64,000 nt of DNA from Pandoraea pulmonicola. Lineage in GTDB: Bacteria; Pseudomonadota; Gammaproteobacteria; Burkholderiales; Burkholderiaceae. The stretch lies in assembly GCF_000815105.2 (NCBI RefSeq), contig NZ_CP010310.2, positions 806,001-870,000 on the forward strand, written 5' to 3'. The notes beneath the pieces are model-generated. The model was not told the DNA's origin, made no database searches, and saw nothing but the letters and a program-made list of their open reading frames with translations. Shown here piece by piece: positions 35,216 to 43,735 of the stretch. Made by a program: the position numbers and the translations under genes. Each line of letters starts with the position of its first letter. Position 1 is the stretch's first letter.

Positions 35216-36866
35216 GGCTGAGTATGAAATCCATGCGCGTCAGTTCGGCTTGACGGGGCCGGTGACGTTGCCCGCGATTCTCGCGGAACGCGCGCGCTGC
35301 ACGCCGAGTGCGCAAGCGCTGGTGATCGACGGTGAGCGCATCGACTACGGGACGCTGGCACAGCGCGTGGCGCAGGCTGCGGCCCGCATGATCTCGCTAG
35401 GCGTCGCGCATGGCGAGCACGTCGGCATTCTGATGGGCAACTCGGTGAACTGGGTCGTCCTGTTTTACGCGGCGGCGTCGATCGGCGCGGTGGCCGTGCC
35501 GATCAACACGCGCTTCAAGTCCGACGAGCTGAACTACTGTCTGAGCCAGGGCGATGTGCGAGTGCTGTTCTATGTCGACACGTTCCTGAACATCGATTAC
35601 ACGCAGTTGCTGCGGGGTGTGGAGCCGGCACTCGACCAGAGCCTGCCCGGCGAGGTGCTGCCGCTGCTGCGTCACGTGGTGATGGTCGGCGAGCGCGCGC
35701 GCGACCTGCCGCGCGGCGTCGAGCATTTCGATGCGCTGCCCGATACGGCGGAGCTGCATGCCGAAGCGGCCCGCCGCGCGTCGGCGGTCTTGCCGGACGA
35801 CATTCTTCTCATCCAGTACACCTCGGGTACCACGTCGTTCCCGAAAGGCGTGCTGCTGCGTCATCGCAGCATGCTCATGAATGCCGCGGCGTCGGCGCTG
35901 CGCATCGGCGTGCGCGCCGATGATCGCTACTTCAGCGTGCGTCCGTTCTTCCATGTGGCCGGCACCACGATGTCGTTGCTCGTCTCGCTGGTCACGGGAG
36001 CGTGCCTGCTCTCGGTGCCGTCGTTCGACGTCGCGCGCGTGCTCACCATTCTCGATGAGGAGCGCTGCACGCTCACGTCGGGCAACGACACGATCTTCCT
36101 GATGATGATGGGGCACCCGGAGTTCCGACGCGAGCGTATTCACTTGCGAGGCGGCTGGGCGGCGGCCGGCCCGGAGATCATGCAGAAGATCCACGATGTG
36201 ATGGGCGTGCCGTACATGGTCGGCGCCTATGGTCAGTCGGAAGCGTCGCCGAACGTCGTGCTCAACGACTGGCGCGACCCGCTCGCGCTGCGCGTGGGCG
36301 GATGGGCCAGTCCGCATCCCGGCCTCGAGATCCGCACCGTTTCGACCGCGACGGGCGAGGTGCTGGGGCCCGACGAGCCGGGCGAGATCCAGGTGCGTGG
36401 CTGGAGCGTGATGAAGGGGTACTACAACAAGCCGAAGGAGACGGCGCAGGCATTCAGCGACGACGGCTGGCTGCGCACGGGCGACCTTGGCGTGATCGAC
36501 GCCGAAGGCCGCATGCGGATGCTCGGGCGGCTCAAGGACGTGTTCCGGGTCGGGGGCGAGAACGTGGCGCCGGCCGAAGTGGAAGAGACGTTGTTCACGC
36601 ATCCGGACGTTCAGCTCGCGCAGGTGGTCGGCGTGCCCGACGCGCGGCTCGGCGAAGTGCCTGCCGCGTTCGTGGTGCTGCGTCCCGGTGCCCAGGTGAG
36701 TGCCGAGGCGCTGATCGACTGGTGCCGTGCCCGCTGCGCGAATTTCAAGGTGCCGCGCTATCTGCGGTTCGTCGAGTCGTTCGACGGCATCGGCATGACC
36801 GGCAGCTCGAAGGTGCAGAAGAACAAGCTGCGCGACTACGCGATACGGGAGTTCGGCCTGTCCTGA
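35208..36866 (+). CDS. AMP-dependent acyl-CoA synthetase/ligase
   Basis: 552-residue ANL-superfamily ligase that forms an acyl-CoA from acid, ATP and CoA. P-loop YTSGTTSFPKGVLLRHRSML near residue 205, A5 motif MVGAYGQSEASPNVV near 340, A7 DGWLRTGDLGVIDAEG near 420, hinge RLKDVFRVGGENVAPAEVEE, and C-terminal lysine motif SKVQKNKLRD (A10). AAGGAGGT immediately before the ATG is a near-perfect ribosome binding site, in the upstream gene, with 8 bases of overlap. It probably activates the substrate brought in by the downstream transporter. Relatives include medium-chain, cinnamate and carnitine-type ligases. Confidence 0.92.
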   Translation: MAEAEYEIHARQFGLTGPVTLPAILAERARCTPSAQALVIDGERIDYGTLAQRVAQAAARMISLGVAHGEHVGILMGNSVNWVVLFYAAASIGAVAVPINTRFKSDELNYCLSQGDVRVLFYVDTFLNIDYTQLLRGVEPALDQSLPGEVLPLLRHVVMVGERARDLPRGVEHFDALPDTAELHAEAARRASAVLPDDILLIQYTSGTTSFPKGVLLRHRSMLMNAAASALRIGVRADDRYFSVRPFFHVAGTTMSLLVSLVTGACLLSVPSFDVARVLTILDEERCTLTSGNDTIFLMMMGHPEFRRERIHLRGGWAAAGPEIMQKIHDVMGVPYMVGAYGQSEASPNVVLNDWRDPLALRVGGWASPHPGLEIRTVSTATGEVLGPDEPGEIQVRGWSVMKGYYNKPKETAQAFSDDGWLRTGDLGVIDAEGRMRMLGRLKDVFRVGGENVAPAEVEETLFTHPDVQLAQVVGVPDARLGEVPAAFVVLRPGAQVSAEALIDWCRARCANFKVPRYLRFVESFDGIGMTGSSKVQKNKLRDYAIREFGLS

Positions 36867-36908
36867 CGCGACGCGCCGGACCCCATCCAAAAAAATACCG
36901 GAGGAGAC

Positions 36909-38270
36909 ATGACTTCACATACGACGACGGCATCGCAGCCGTTCGACGGCCTCGCGACGCCTGCGGCCGCGCCAGCGGTCGAGGAGGCGACCTATCGCAG
37001 GATCGCGTGGCGCATTCTGCCACTGCTGTTCGTTTGCTACATCATCAACTACATCGATCGCGCCAACATCGGCATCGCGCAGATCCAGTTCAAGGCGGAT
37101 CTGCACTTCAGCGACCTGGTGTACGGAATCGGCGCAGGCCTGTTCTTCGTGGGCTTCCTGCTTTTCGAGGTGCCGAGCAACCTGATGCTCGCGCGCATGG
37201 GCGCTCGCAAGACGCTCCTGCGGATCATGACGCTCTGGGGCGCCGTGTCCTGCGCCATGATGTTCGTCCGTACGCCGATGGAATTCTACGTCGCGCGCAT
37301 GCTCCTCGGTGCGGCTGAAGCGGGGTTCTTCCCCGGCCTGATTCTCTACCTGAGCTATTGGTTTCCGGCCGAGCGCCGTGCGCGGGTGACGGCGCTGTCG
37401 TTCGTGGCCATTCCGATCGCCACGATGATCGGTGCGCCCACGTCGGGCTGGATCATGCGGCAGTTCCACGAGGTGCATGGACTGGCCGGCTGGCAGTGGA
37501 TGTTCCTGCTCGAAGGGCTGCCGGCGATCGTGCTTGGGGTGATCGTCTTCTTCAGTCTGGAAGATCGCCCCGAATCGGCGAAGTGGTTGAGTGCCGACGA
37601 GAAGGCGAGACTCACGAGCGTATTGGGCGAGGAGCGCAGGCAGAAGGCAGGCAAGGGGCGCCATGGAGGCACGCTGGCGGCGCTCGGCGACTGGCGCGTG
37701 TACGTCGCGGGGCTGGTGTCGTTCTGCGCCTATGTCCTGGCGAGCACCATCGCATTCTTCGCGCCGGTGGTGATTCAGTCGACCGGGGTGCGCGATACGT
37801 TCCATGTGGGGCTGCTCTCCGCCATTCCCCCCGTGGTCGGCATCGTGGCAATGCTGATCGTAAGCCGCCACTCGGATCGCCACCGCGAGCGTCGCTGGCA
37901 TGCCGCGGTGCCCCTCATGTGCGCGGCTCTCAGCCTGATGGTCATGCCCTATCTGTCGCACAACCTCGAGCTGGCCGTGCTGCTGCTGGCGATTGCCACT
38001 GCCGGGCATCTGTCGAGCCTGTCGGTGTTCTGGACGATTCCTTCGACTTACCTGGCGCCCGCAAGCGCGGCGGCGGGCATTGCGGTAGTGAGCAGCATCG
38101 GCGCGATGGGCGGCCTCGTCGGACCGAGCGTGATCGGCTACGTGAAGTCGACCACGGGCAGCCTTGCGCTCGGATTGCAGGTCGCGGGCTGCTTCGTGTT
38201 GTTCGGGAGCATTCTGCTGCTGGTCGGCATTCCGGCGCGTTTGCTGCCCAAAGGCGTCTCGCATTCCTGA
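36909..38270 (+). CDS. MFS transporter, anion:cation symporter (ACS) family
   Basis: 453-residue major facilitator with 12 helices. The ACS signature is clear: RILPLLFVCYIINYIDRANIGIAQ in helix 1, GIGAGLFFVGFLLFEVPSNLMLARMGARKT (helix 2-loop), and LLGAAEAGFFPGLILYLSYWFP in helix 4. Members import organic acids such as tartrate, phthalate, 4-hydroxyphenylacetate or glucarate. The ATG follows GGAGGAG closely and lies 42 bases after the ligase, so it is the last gene of the operon and probably imports the acid the operon degrades. Confidence 0.9.
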   Translation: MTSHTTTASQPFDGLATPAAAPAVEEATYRRIAWRILPLLFVCYIINYIDRANIGIAQIQFKADLHFSDLVYGIGAGLFFVGFLLFEVPSNLMLARMGARKTLLRIMTLWGAVSCAMMFVRTPMEFYVARMLLGAAEAGFFPGLILYLSYWFPAERRARVTALSFVAIPIATMIGAPTSGWIMRQFHEVHGLAGWQWMFLLEGLPAIVLGVIVFFSLEDRPESAKWLSADEKARLTSVLGEERRQKAGKGRHGGTLAALGDWRVYVAGLVSFCAYVLASTIAFFAPVVIQSTGVRDTFHVGLLSAIPPVVGIVAMLIVSRHSDRHRERRWHAAVPLMCAALSLMVMPYLSHNLELAVLLLAIATAGHLSSLSVFWTIPSTYLAPASAAAGIAVVSSIGAMGGLVGPSVIGYVKSTTGSLALGLQVAGCFVLFGSILLLVGIPARLLPKGVSHS

Positions 38271-38363
38271 GTCGGTATTCGCGAGCGTTTGCGGGCGTCG
38301 GCGTTTGACCGTGCCATGGCCAGGCGATAGCATGACGCCATTCCATCACGGTCAACTCGACAC

Positions 38364-38879
38364 ATGCCCAAGCAGACTTCCTCGCGCTCGCCGGAACCGG
38401 CGCCCGGCACGCCTTCCGACTTGCGGCAACTCACCTCGTTTCAACTGCGCCAACTGACGAACATCTACACCAAGGGTTCGTCGAGCGTTTACGAGCGTAA
38501 CTTTGGTTTGACGCTCAACGAATGGCGCTCGATTGCACTGCTTCACGGCAGCGCCGGCATGTCGCTCAATCGATTGGCCGAGCAGGCGCAGTTCGATCGC
38601 GGCCTGATGAGCCGCACCGTGAGCGCGCTGGAGGCGCGTGGCATTCTTCGGCGCGGCACCGATAGTGCCGATGCGCGTGGCGTGGTGATCTCGCTCACGC
38701 CGCACGGACGCGATCTCGTCAAACAGGTCTTCCCCGTTGCGGAGGAGCTCAACGAGCGCCTGCTTTCCGTACTGACGCGCGCGGAGCGCGATGCCTTGCC
38801 GAAGATACTTGACAAGCTCACGTATCAGGCGAGGATCATGCTTGACCAGGAGCGGGAAGAAGCTGGTAGTGACGTGTGA
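38364..38879 (+). CDS. MarR-family transcriptional regulator
   Basis: 171-residue winged-helix regulator: NLLTEQA-like NRLAEQAQFDRGLMSRTVSAL at residues 70-90 is the recognition helix, and RRGTDSADARGVVISLTPHGRDLV is the beta-wing. It follows the transporter by about 90 bases and precedes the nitronate monooxygenase gene. Local MarR proteins commonly repress the adjacent CoA-ester catabolic operon, being released by the acyl-CoA ligand; this is inference. A shared TTGTTTGACT element at 32322 and 38902 may be its target. Confidence 0.88.
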   Translation: MPKQTSSRSPEPAPGTPSDLRQLTSFQLRQLTNIYTKGSSSVYERNFGLTLNEWRSIALLHGSAGMSLNRLAEQAQFDRGLMSRTVSALEARGILRRGTDSADARGVVISLTPHGRDLVKQVFPVAEELNERLLSVLTRAERDALPKILDKLTYQARIMLDQEREEAGSDV

Positions 38880-38982
38880 GTTCAACGGACTGCGTTGTAA
38901 ATTGTTTGACTTTGGTGCATATATCCCTTAGATTGACGGGCGTGGTCAATGCGCGTTCGCGCGGTAATCTCAGGGATTTTTC

Positions 38983-39927
38983 ATGCTTCAGACCCGTCTC
39001 ACCCGGCTGTTGAATATCAAATATCCCATCCTCCAGGCCGGGATGAGTTGGGCGTCCTCGAATGCGGCGTTGCCTATCGCGGTATCGAATGCCGGCGGGC
39101 TGGGAGTCATTGCCGCCGGCCCGATGTATCTCGATGCCTTTCGCGCCACCGTGCGCGAAGTGAAGGCCGCCACGAACGGTGCGTTCGCCGTCAATCTTCC
39201 GTTGTACCGGCCCCAGGCGGAGCAATTTCTCGACGTCATCGAAGAGGAGGGCGTGCCCGTCGTGATCGCCTCGCAAGGCGGGCCGAAGGCGCATCTTGCG
39301 CGCTTTCATGCGCGTGGCGTGCGATGGATTCATGTCGTCTCGACCATGGCGCACGCACGCAAGGCCGCCGATGCCGGTGTCGATGCGCTTGTCGTCGTGG
39401 GCGCGGAAGCGGGCGGGCACCCGCCTGCGAACGGCGTGAGCACGCTGGTGGCGGTGCGTCGCGCTGTCGTCGAATTCGATCTGCCCATCGTGGCCGGCGG
39501 CGGGGTGGCGGACGGCTACGGGGTGGCTGCCCTGCTGGCGCTCGGCGCCGATGCCGTGCAACTCGGCACGCGATTTCTGGCAACGCGCGAGGCTGGCGTC
39601 CACGAGAACTACAAGCACGCGGTGCTCGATACCGACATCGACGATACCGTGCTCGTCGGCGTGCGCGGGTTGCCGGTACGCATGACCCGCAATCGTTTCG
39701 CCGAACGTGTGCTGCAGGCCGATCGGGACGAGTCCGATGACGCCGCTTACGACACCTTGTTCAAATCCAGCTCCCTCAAGCAGGCGGCGCTCGACGGCGA
39801 TGTTGACTGGGGGAAGGTCGAGCTCGGCCAATCGGCGGGGCTGATCGCCGATCTGCCCGCGGCGGCCGATGTCATGGCCCGGCTGGTCGAGGAGTGCGAG
39901 CGTGCCGTACGCCGCGTTGCCGCCTGA
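38983..39927 (+). CDS. Nitronate monooxygenase (NMO/2-nitropropane dioxygenase family)
   Basis: 314-residue FMN enzyme with a TIM barrel. Diagnostic parts: YPILQAGMSWASS at the N-terminus, GGLGVIAAGPM, VVIASQGGPKAHLARFHARG, GAEAGGHPPANG (substrate histidine region near residue 145) and PIVAGGGVADGYGVAALLALGADAVQLGTRFLA (FMN phosphate). The family includes true nitronate monooxygenases and enoyl-ACP reductase-like proteins, so the exact substrate is unclear. Transcribed with or just after the MarR gene, with a 103-base AT-rich leader. Confidence 0.87.
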   Translation: MLQTRLTRLLNIKYPILQAGMSWASSNAALPIAVSNAGGLGVIAAGPMYLDAFRATVREVKAATNGAFAVNLPLYRPQAEQFLDVIEEEGVPVVIASQGGPKAHLARFHARGVRWIHVVSTMAHARKAADAGVDALVVVGAEAGGHPPANGVSTLVAVRRAVVEFDLPIVAGGGVADGYGVAALLALGADAVQLGTRFLATREAGVHENYKHAVLDTDIDDTVLVGVRGLPVRMTRNRFAERVLQADRDESDDAAYDTLFKSSSLKQAALDGDVDWGKVELGQSAGLIADLPAAADVMARLVEECERAVRRVAA

Positions 39928-39931
39928 CCGA

Positions 39932-40031
39932 AGCCGTTGTCGTCGATGTCCAACACCATCCCGTTGGCGTTCAGTGCGGCGAAAGCGGGGAGGTGCCTAG
40001 CTTGCGCGACCGAGAATGCGGAGCGTGGGGA
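39932..40031 (-). pseudogene. Relic of a glutathione S-transferase N-terminus
   Basis: On the minus strand this piece matches the 5' part of the intact glutathione transferase gene at 28783-29412. It has the start region (GAGAATGCGG, with ATG changed to ACG), then jumps, by loss of about 100 bases at a short GCGAC repeat, to the segment corresponding to PAFAALNPNRMVPVIDDDGF, read here as PAFAALNANGMVLDIDDNGF. It has no usable start or C-terminal domain. It sits between the nitronate monooxygenase stop and a LysR gene, so it is a remnant of duplication or rearrangement. Confidence 0.75.
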
Positions 40032-40060
40032 TAAGCCCTGCCGGACCAACTGCCTGCCGA

Positions 40061-40960
40061 TCAAGCGGCCGCCCACGGCGGGGCTTCGCCAAGGCGCGAC
40101 TTGAGCCATTCCACGAATGCCGCCACGTGCGGCAACGGCTCGCGCCGCTTGGGCACGAGCGCCTTCAACCAGGTGGCGTGCAGTGGAAACTCGTCGAGCA
40201 CCGTCTGGAGGGTATGCCCCTGCGGGTGCCCGGCGACGAGATATGCGGGAAGTACGCCAAGACCATTGCCCGCACAGACGGACGTGAAGAGCAGCACGTT
40301 GTCGTTGGTCACGAGCTTTTGCGTCACGTCCACGCTGATGGGCCCCCTGCTACTCTCGAACTGCCACGTCGCGCCCTGCGGCTTGAACACGAGACAGTCG
40401 TGATCGGCCAGTTCGCGTGGGTGCGCTGGGGCCGGCTTGCGGGCGAGATAGCGTGGCGCGCCGTACACGGCGCGAGCGAGCGGACATAGCGGGATGTCGA
40501 CAACGCCTTCGTAACTCTCCTCCAGCCCCGTGACAGCGATGTCGTAGTTCTCGTCCACCGGATTGATCGAGCGATCCACGAGCACGACCTCCATGGTGAT
40601 GCGTTCGTGCTCGCTTTGGAATTGGCTCACCAACTCGGCCAGATACATCACGGCGAGCGTGGTGGGCAGCTTGACTCGCAGATGGCCTTCGAGCGCGCCC
40701 TCCGCGCGCTTCATACTGCCGACGACCGCGTCGAATTCGGCCACGAGCGCGCTCGCGTGCGAATGGAATTTCCGGCCGGCTTCGGTCAGTTCCAGACTTC
40801 GCGTGGTGCGCAGGAATAGCCGCGTCTGTGTCAGATGCTCGAGTTCGGACACGCGCTTGGCGATCACCGACGGTACGACATGGACTTGCCGCGCCGCCGC
40901 CGAAAAGCTGCCGTATCGCACCGACGCCAGAAAGGCCCGAAGGTTGAGAAGCGTGTCCAT
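40061..40960 (-). CDS. LysR-family transcriptional regulator
   Basis: 299-residue LysR regulator. Winged helix: MDTLLNLRAFLASVRYGSFSAAARQVHVVPSVIAKRVSELE (residues 1-41; only the ends quoted matter), with the usual F-[LI]RTTRS[LI]ELTEAG wing. Effector domain from GHLRVKLPTTLAVMYLAELV. ATG 40960 was chosen as the standard start of the family. Divergent from the FAD oxidoreductase and MFS gene pair at 41061, which it probably regulates; the 100-base gap is short and AT-rich (ACAAAAAGTG-type segment near 40975). Confidence 0.9.
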   Translation of the reverse strand: MDTLLNLRAFLASVRYGSFSAAARQVHVVPSVIAKRVSELEHLTQTRLFLRTTRSLELTEAGRKFHSHASALVAEFDAVVGSMKRAEGALEGHLRVKLPTTLAVMYLAELVSQFQSEHERITMEVVLVDRSINPVDENYDIAVTGLEESYEGVVDIPLCPLARAVYGAPRYLARKPAPAHPRELADHDCLVFKPQGATWQFESSRGPISVDVTQKLVTNDNVLLFTSVCAGNGLGVLPAYLVAGHPQGHTLQTVLDEFPLHATWLKALVPKRREPLPHVAAFVEWLKSRLGEAPPWAAA

Positions 40961-41060
40961 ATCTTTCGCAAAACGCAAAAAGTGAAAGGCCAATATAGCG
41001 CAACTGATCACGAATGAGACCAGATAGCATGCGTCTCAATCATCTGGAGGAGGGATCAAG

Positions 41061-42329
41061 GTGGCGAAGTATCGATACGACGTCGTCGTCGTGGGCGGCG
41101 GATCTGCGGGTGTGGCCGCCGCCGTCGGCGCGGCGAAAATGGGCGCAAAGGTGGCGCTCGTGGAAGCGGCGGGGTGCCTTGGCGGCGCTTCAACGACACG
41201 CAGCGTGCTTACCTATTGCGGCATCTACACGCTTGGTGACACGCCGAAGGTAGCGGTGAGGGGTATCGCCGGTACGGTCATTTCCATGCTCGATGCGATG
41301 GGCGCGATTACCGGACCTCAGCGCCATCGCGGCGTATTCCTGATTTTCGATCCCGAAGCGGTGAAGCTGGTGCTCGATCGCGTGTGTCGCGACGCGGGCG
41401 TCGATGTATTTCTGCACGCCTTCGTGACCGGAGCCGAACGCGACGGCGACAGCATTTCGACGGTTCGTTTTGCCGACCACTCGGGCGAACATTCGATCGA
41501 GGCCAGTGCGTTCGTCGATGCCAGCGGCGACTGCGATCTGGCCGCCTTTGCTGGCGCGTCCACGCGATACGGCAACGGCGGCGCCGTGAATCTCGGTACG
41601 CTGGGCACGCGCTTCGGTGGGATCGCCAGCCACGCGGACGTGTCCGCCGAGAGCGTTCACAAAGCCATCGTCGGCGCCCTGCAGGCCGCGGGCGACGAGC
41701 ATGTGCCGACGCTGACCAAAAGCAAGAGCGTGGTCGCGCGCCTGCCCATTTCGGGCGATGTGGTTGCGTACCTGGCGTCGGCAGATTACGACCCGCGCGA
41801 CGTCGTGAGCCTGTCGCGCGCCGAGGCGAACGGACGCGAACAGGCCTGGCGATATCTCGAGGTGCTCAAGCGCCTGCCGGGCTGGGAGCACGCGTACCTT
41901 GCCTGCACGGGGCCGGAGTTCGGCACGCGCGAGAGCCGCCACATCAACAGCGTGGGCCAGCTCACGTGGGACGATGTGCTGCGCGATCGCCGCGCGCCCG
42001 ACACCATTGCGCTGGGCACCTGGGGCGTGGAGTGGCACGACCGGCAGACGTACGAGAGCACGTTCGAGCTCCCTCCGTCGGGCACCTACGACATCCCGCT
42101 GTCCTGCCTGTTGTCGGTGGATACGCCGAACCTCTTTGCTGCCGGCCGGACCGCCGACGGCGACCGGAAGGCCGGCGCCAGCCTGCGCGTCATGGGCACG
42201 GCCTTTGCGACGGGGCAGGCCGCCGGTGTCGCGGCGGCGTACTACACAAAGGGCGGGACGTTGGCCGCTGGCGACGTTCAGCGGAGCCTGATCGAACAGG
42301 GCGCCGTCATTTCGGCTGACGACGTCTGA
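41061..42329 (+). CDS. FAD-dependent oxidoreductase (PF12831-type)
   Basis: 422-residue flavoprotein. The N-terminal Rossmann motif is YDVVVVGGGSAGVAAAVGAAKMG, followed by VEAAGCLGGASTTRSVLTYCG with a conserved glycine-rich second FAD loop; the C-terminal FAD motif is DTPNLFAAGRTADGDRKAGASLRVMGTAFATGQAAGVAAA (only key parts: LFAAGR, GTAFATGQAAGVAA). It resembles the FAD_oxidored family found with organic-acid and heterodisulfide-type enzymes. The substrate is unknown. The start is a GTG with GGAGGAGGG 6-10 bases upstream. Followed after 75 bases by an MFS gene, and divergent from LysR. Confidence 0.85.
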   Translation: MAKYRYDVVVVGGGSAGVAAAVGAAKMGAKVALVEAAGCLGGASTTRSVLTYCGIYTLGDTPKVAVRGIAGTVISMLDAMGAITGPQRHRGVFLIFDPEAVKLVLDRVCRDAGVDVFLHAFVTGAERDGDSISTVRFADHSGEHSIEASAFVDASGDCDLAAFAGASTRYGNGGAVNLGTLGTRFGGIASHADVSAESVHKAIVGALQAAGDEHVPTLTKSKSVVARLPISGDVVAYLASADYDPRDVVSLSRAEANGREQAWRYLEVLKRLPGWEHAYLACTGPEFGTRESRHINSVGQLTWDDVLRDRRAPDTIALGTWGVEWHDRQTYESTFELPPSGTYDIPLSCLLSVDTPNLFAAGRTADGDRKAGASLRVMGTAFATGQAAGVAAAYYTKGGTLAAGDVQRSLIEQGAVISADDV

Positions 42330-42404
42330 TTCAGCGGCGGCAGCGGTATCGCAAGCAGCACAAGAAGATCAAAAAACAAATCACGATTTTCAGGAGACAG
42401 GGTT

Positions 42405-43628
42405 GTGGCGGAACTCAATGCAAAGGGGCACACGGGCGGCGCAGCCGTCGCGCCTCGCGCTCATTACCGATGGGTCGTGCTCACGCTCGCATGGCTGGCG
42501 CTGCTGTTCGCGTTCGTCGACCGGCTGGCGTGGGCCAGTCTGTCGGTGAAGGTTGGCGGCTCGCTCGGCATGTCCGTGGCAGGACTGGGCACGTTCGTCA
42601 CCGCGTTCTATGTGGGCTACGTCATCTCGAACGCGCTGGGTGGTCTGGGGACGGACAAGTACGGGCCGAGCCGCATGCTGGCGGTAGCGCTGCTTCCGTT
42701 GGGCGCGACGACCTTTGCGTTCGGCTATACGACCAGCACCTGGATGGGGCTGGGCATTCAGTGCCTGATGGGCGTCGCCGCCGGTGCGGACTATTCTGCC
42801 TGCGTGAAGCTCGTCGCGACGTGGTTCGATTTCAAAACGCGCGGACGGGCGATGGGGATTCTCACCACGGCGTCTTCCGTTGGCGTGGTAGCGACGAATG
42901 CCGCCGTGCCCTATCTGTCGGGTGTCATCGGATGGGAGGGGGTGTACCGCACGCTGGGCGTATTGACGATCATCGTCGGCGTGCTGTGCATCGCCTTCCT
43001 GCGAGATGCGCCCCTGCCAGGCGAATCGAACCGGACGCAAAAGCCCGGACTGGCGGTGCTGCTACGAAACAGGGATCTGATCCTGCTGGCCATTGTCGGC
43101 TTCGGGGCGCTGTGGGGAACCTGGGGCTTTGCCTTCTGGGTCAATGCGCTGATCATCAAGGGCCATGGCCTGTCGGCACGCGCGGCTGGCGAGATCGCAG
43201 CCATGTTCGGGGTCGGCGCCATCGTATCGAAGCCCCTGGTCGGACTCGTGTCCGATTGGCTGGGCGGCAAGCGCAAGGCCATCCTCATTGTCTGTTTCGC
43301 GGGATTCGCCGCCTCTCTGATGGTCTTCGGGCTGCTGACGTCGGAGACCGCCTTCCTGATCTTCGCACCCGTGCTGGGTGTGGCCGCGTTCATCTACACG
43401 CCGCTCATCGTGGCGATGGTGGCGGAGATCGCCGGTCCCGTGCTCGTGGGCACGGCATACGGTTTCGCGAACGCCTTCTGGCAACTCGGGAGTGTGCTGG
43501 TGCCGCTGGTGGTCGGCGTGGTGTTCCAGTGGACCGGCTCGTTTCCCATGGCCTTTTTCGCCTTGGCGCTCGGGCCGTTGGTTGCCACGCTCTGCATGTT
43601 CGCGGTAAGGGAGCGAAAAACCTTCTGA
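42405..43628 (+). CDS. MFS transporter
   Basis: 407-residue major facilitator with about 12 helices, starting from GTG with AGGAGA 8 bases upstream. First-half loop: NALGGLGTDKYGPSRMLAVALLP, second-half loop: GLVSDWLGGKRKAILIVCFAG. The pattern is that of ACS/oxalate-formate-type exchangers of organic anions. It probably imports the substrate of the adjacent FAD oxidoreductase. A weak imperfect hairpin with an A/T-rich loop lies just after the stop (43632-43658). Confidence 0.87.
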   Translation: MAELNAKGHTGGAAVAPRAHYRWVVLTLAWLALLFAFVDRLAWASLSVKVGGSLGMSVAGLGTFVTAFYVGYVISNALGGLGTDKYGPSRMLAVALLPLGATTFAFGYTTSTWMGLGIQCLMGVAAGADYSACVKLVATWFDFKTRGRAMGILTTASSVGVVATNAAVPYLSGVIGWEGVYRTLGVLTIIVGVLCIAFLRDAPLPGESNRTQKPGLAVLLRNRDLILLAIVGFGALWGTWGFAFWVNALIIKGHGLSARAAGEIAAMFGVGAIVSKPLVGLVSDWLGGKRKAILIVCFAGFAASLMVFGLLTSETAFLIFAPVLGVAAFIYTPLIVAMVAEIAGPVLVGTAYGFANAFWQLGSVLVPLVVGVVFQWTGSFPMAFFALALGPLVATLCMFAVRERKTF

Positions 43629-43735
43629 CAGCGCCGATTTCCATAGAAAAATCAGGCGTCTTGCGTTGTTGGGTCGACGACGGAACGGTTTCGGAAAACT
43701 GGTAATCTCTTCGTTTTCTCAGCCCCCCGCAGTCG

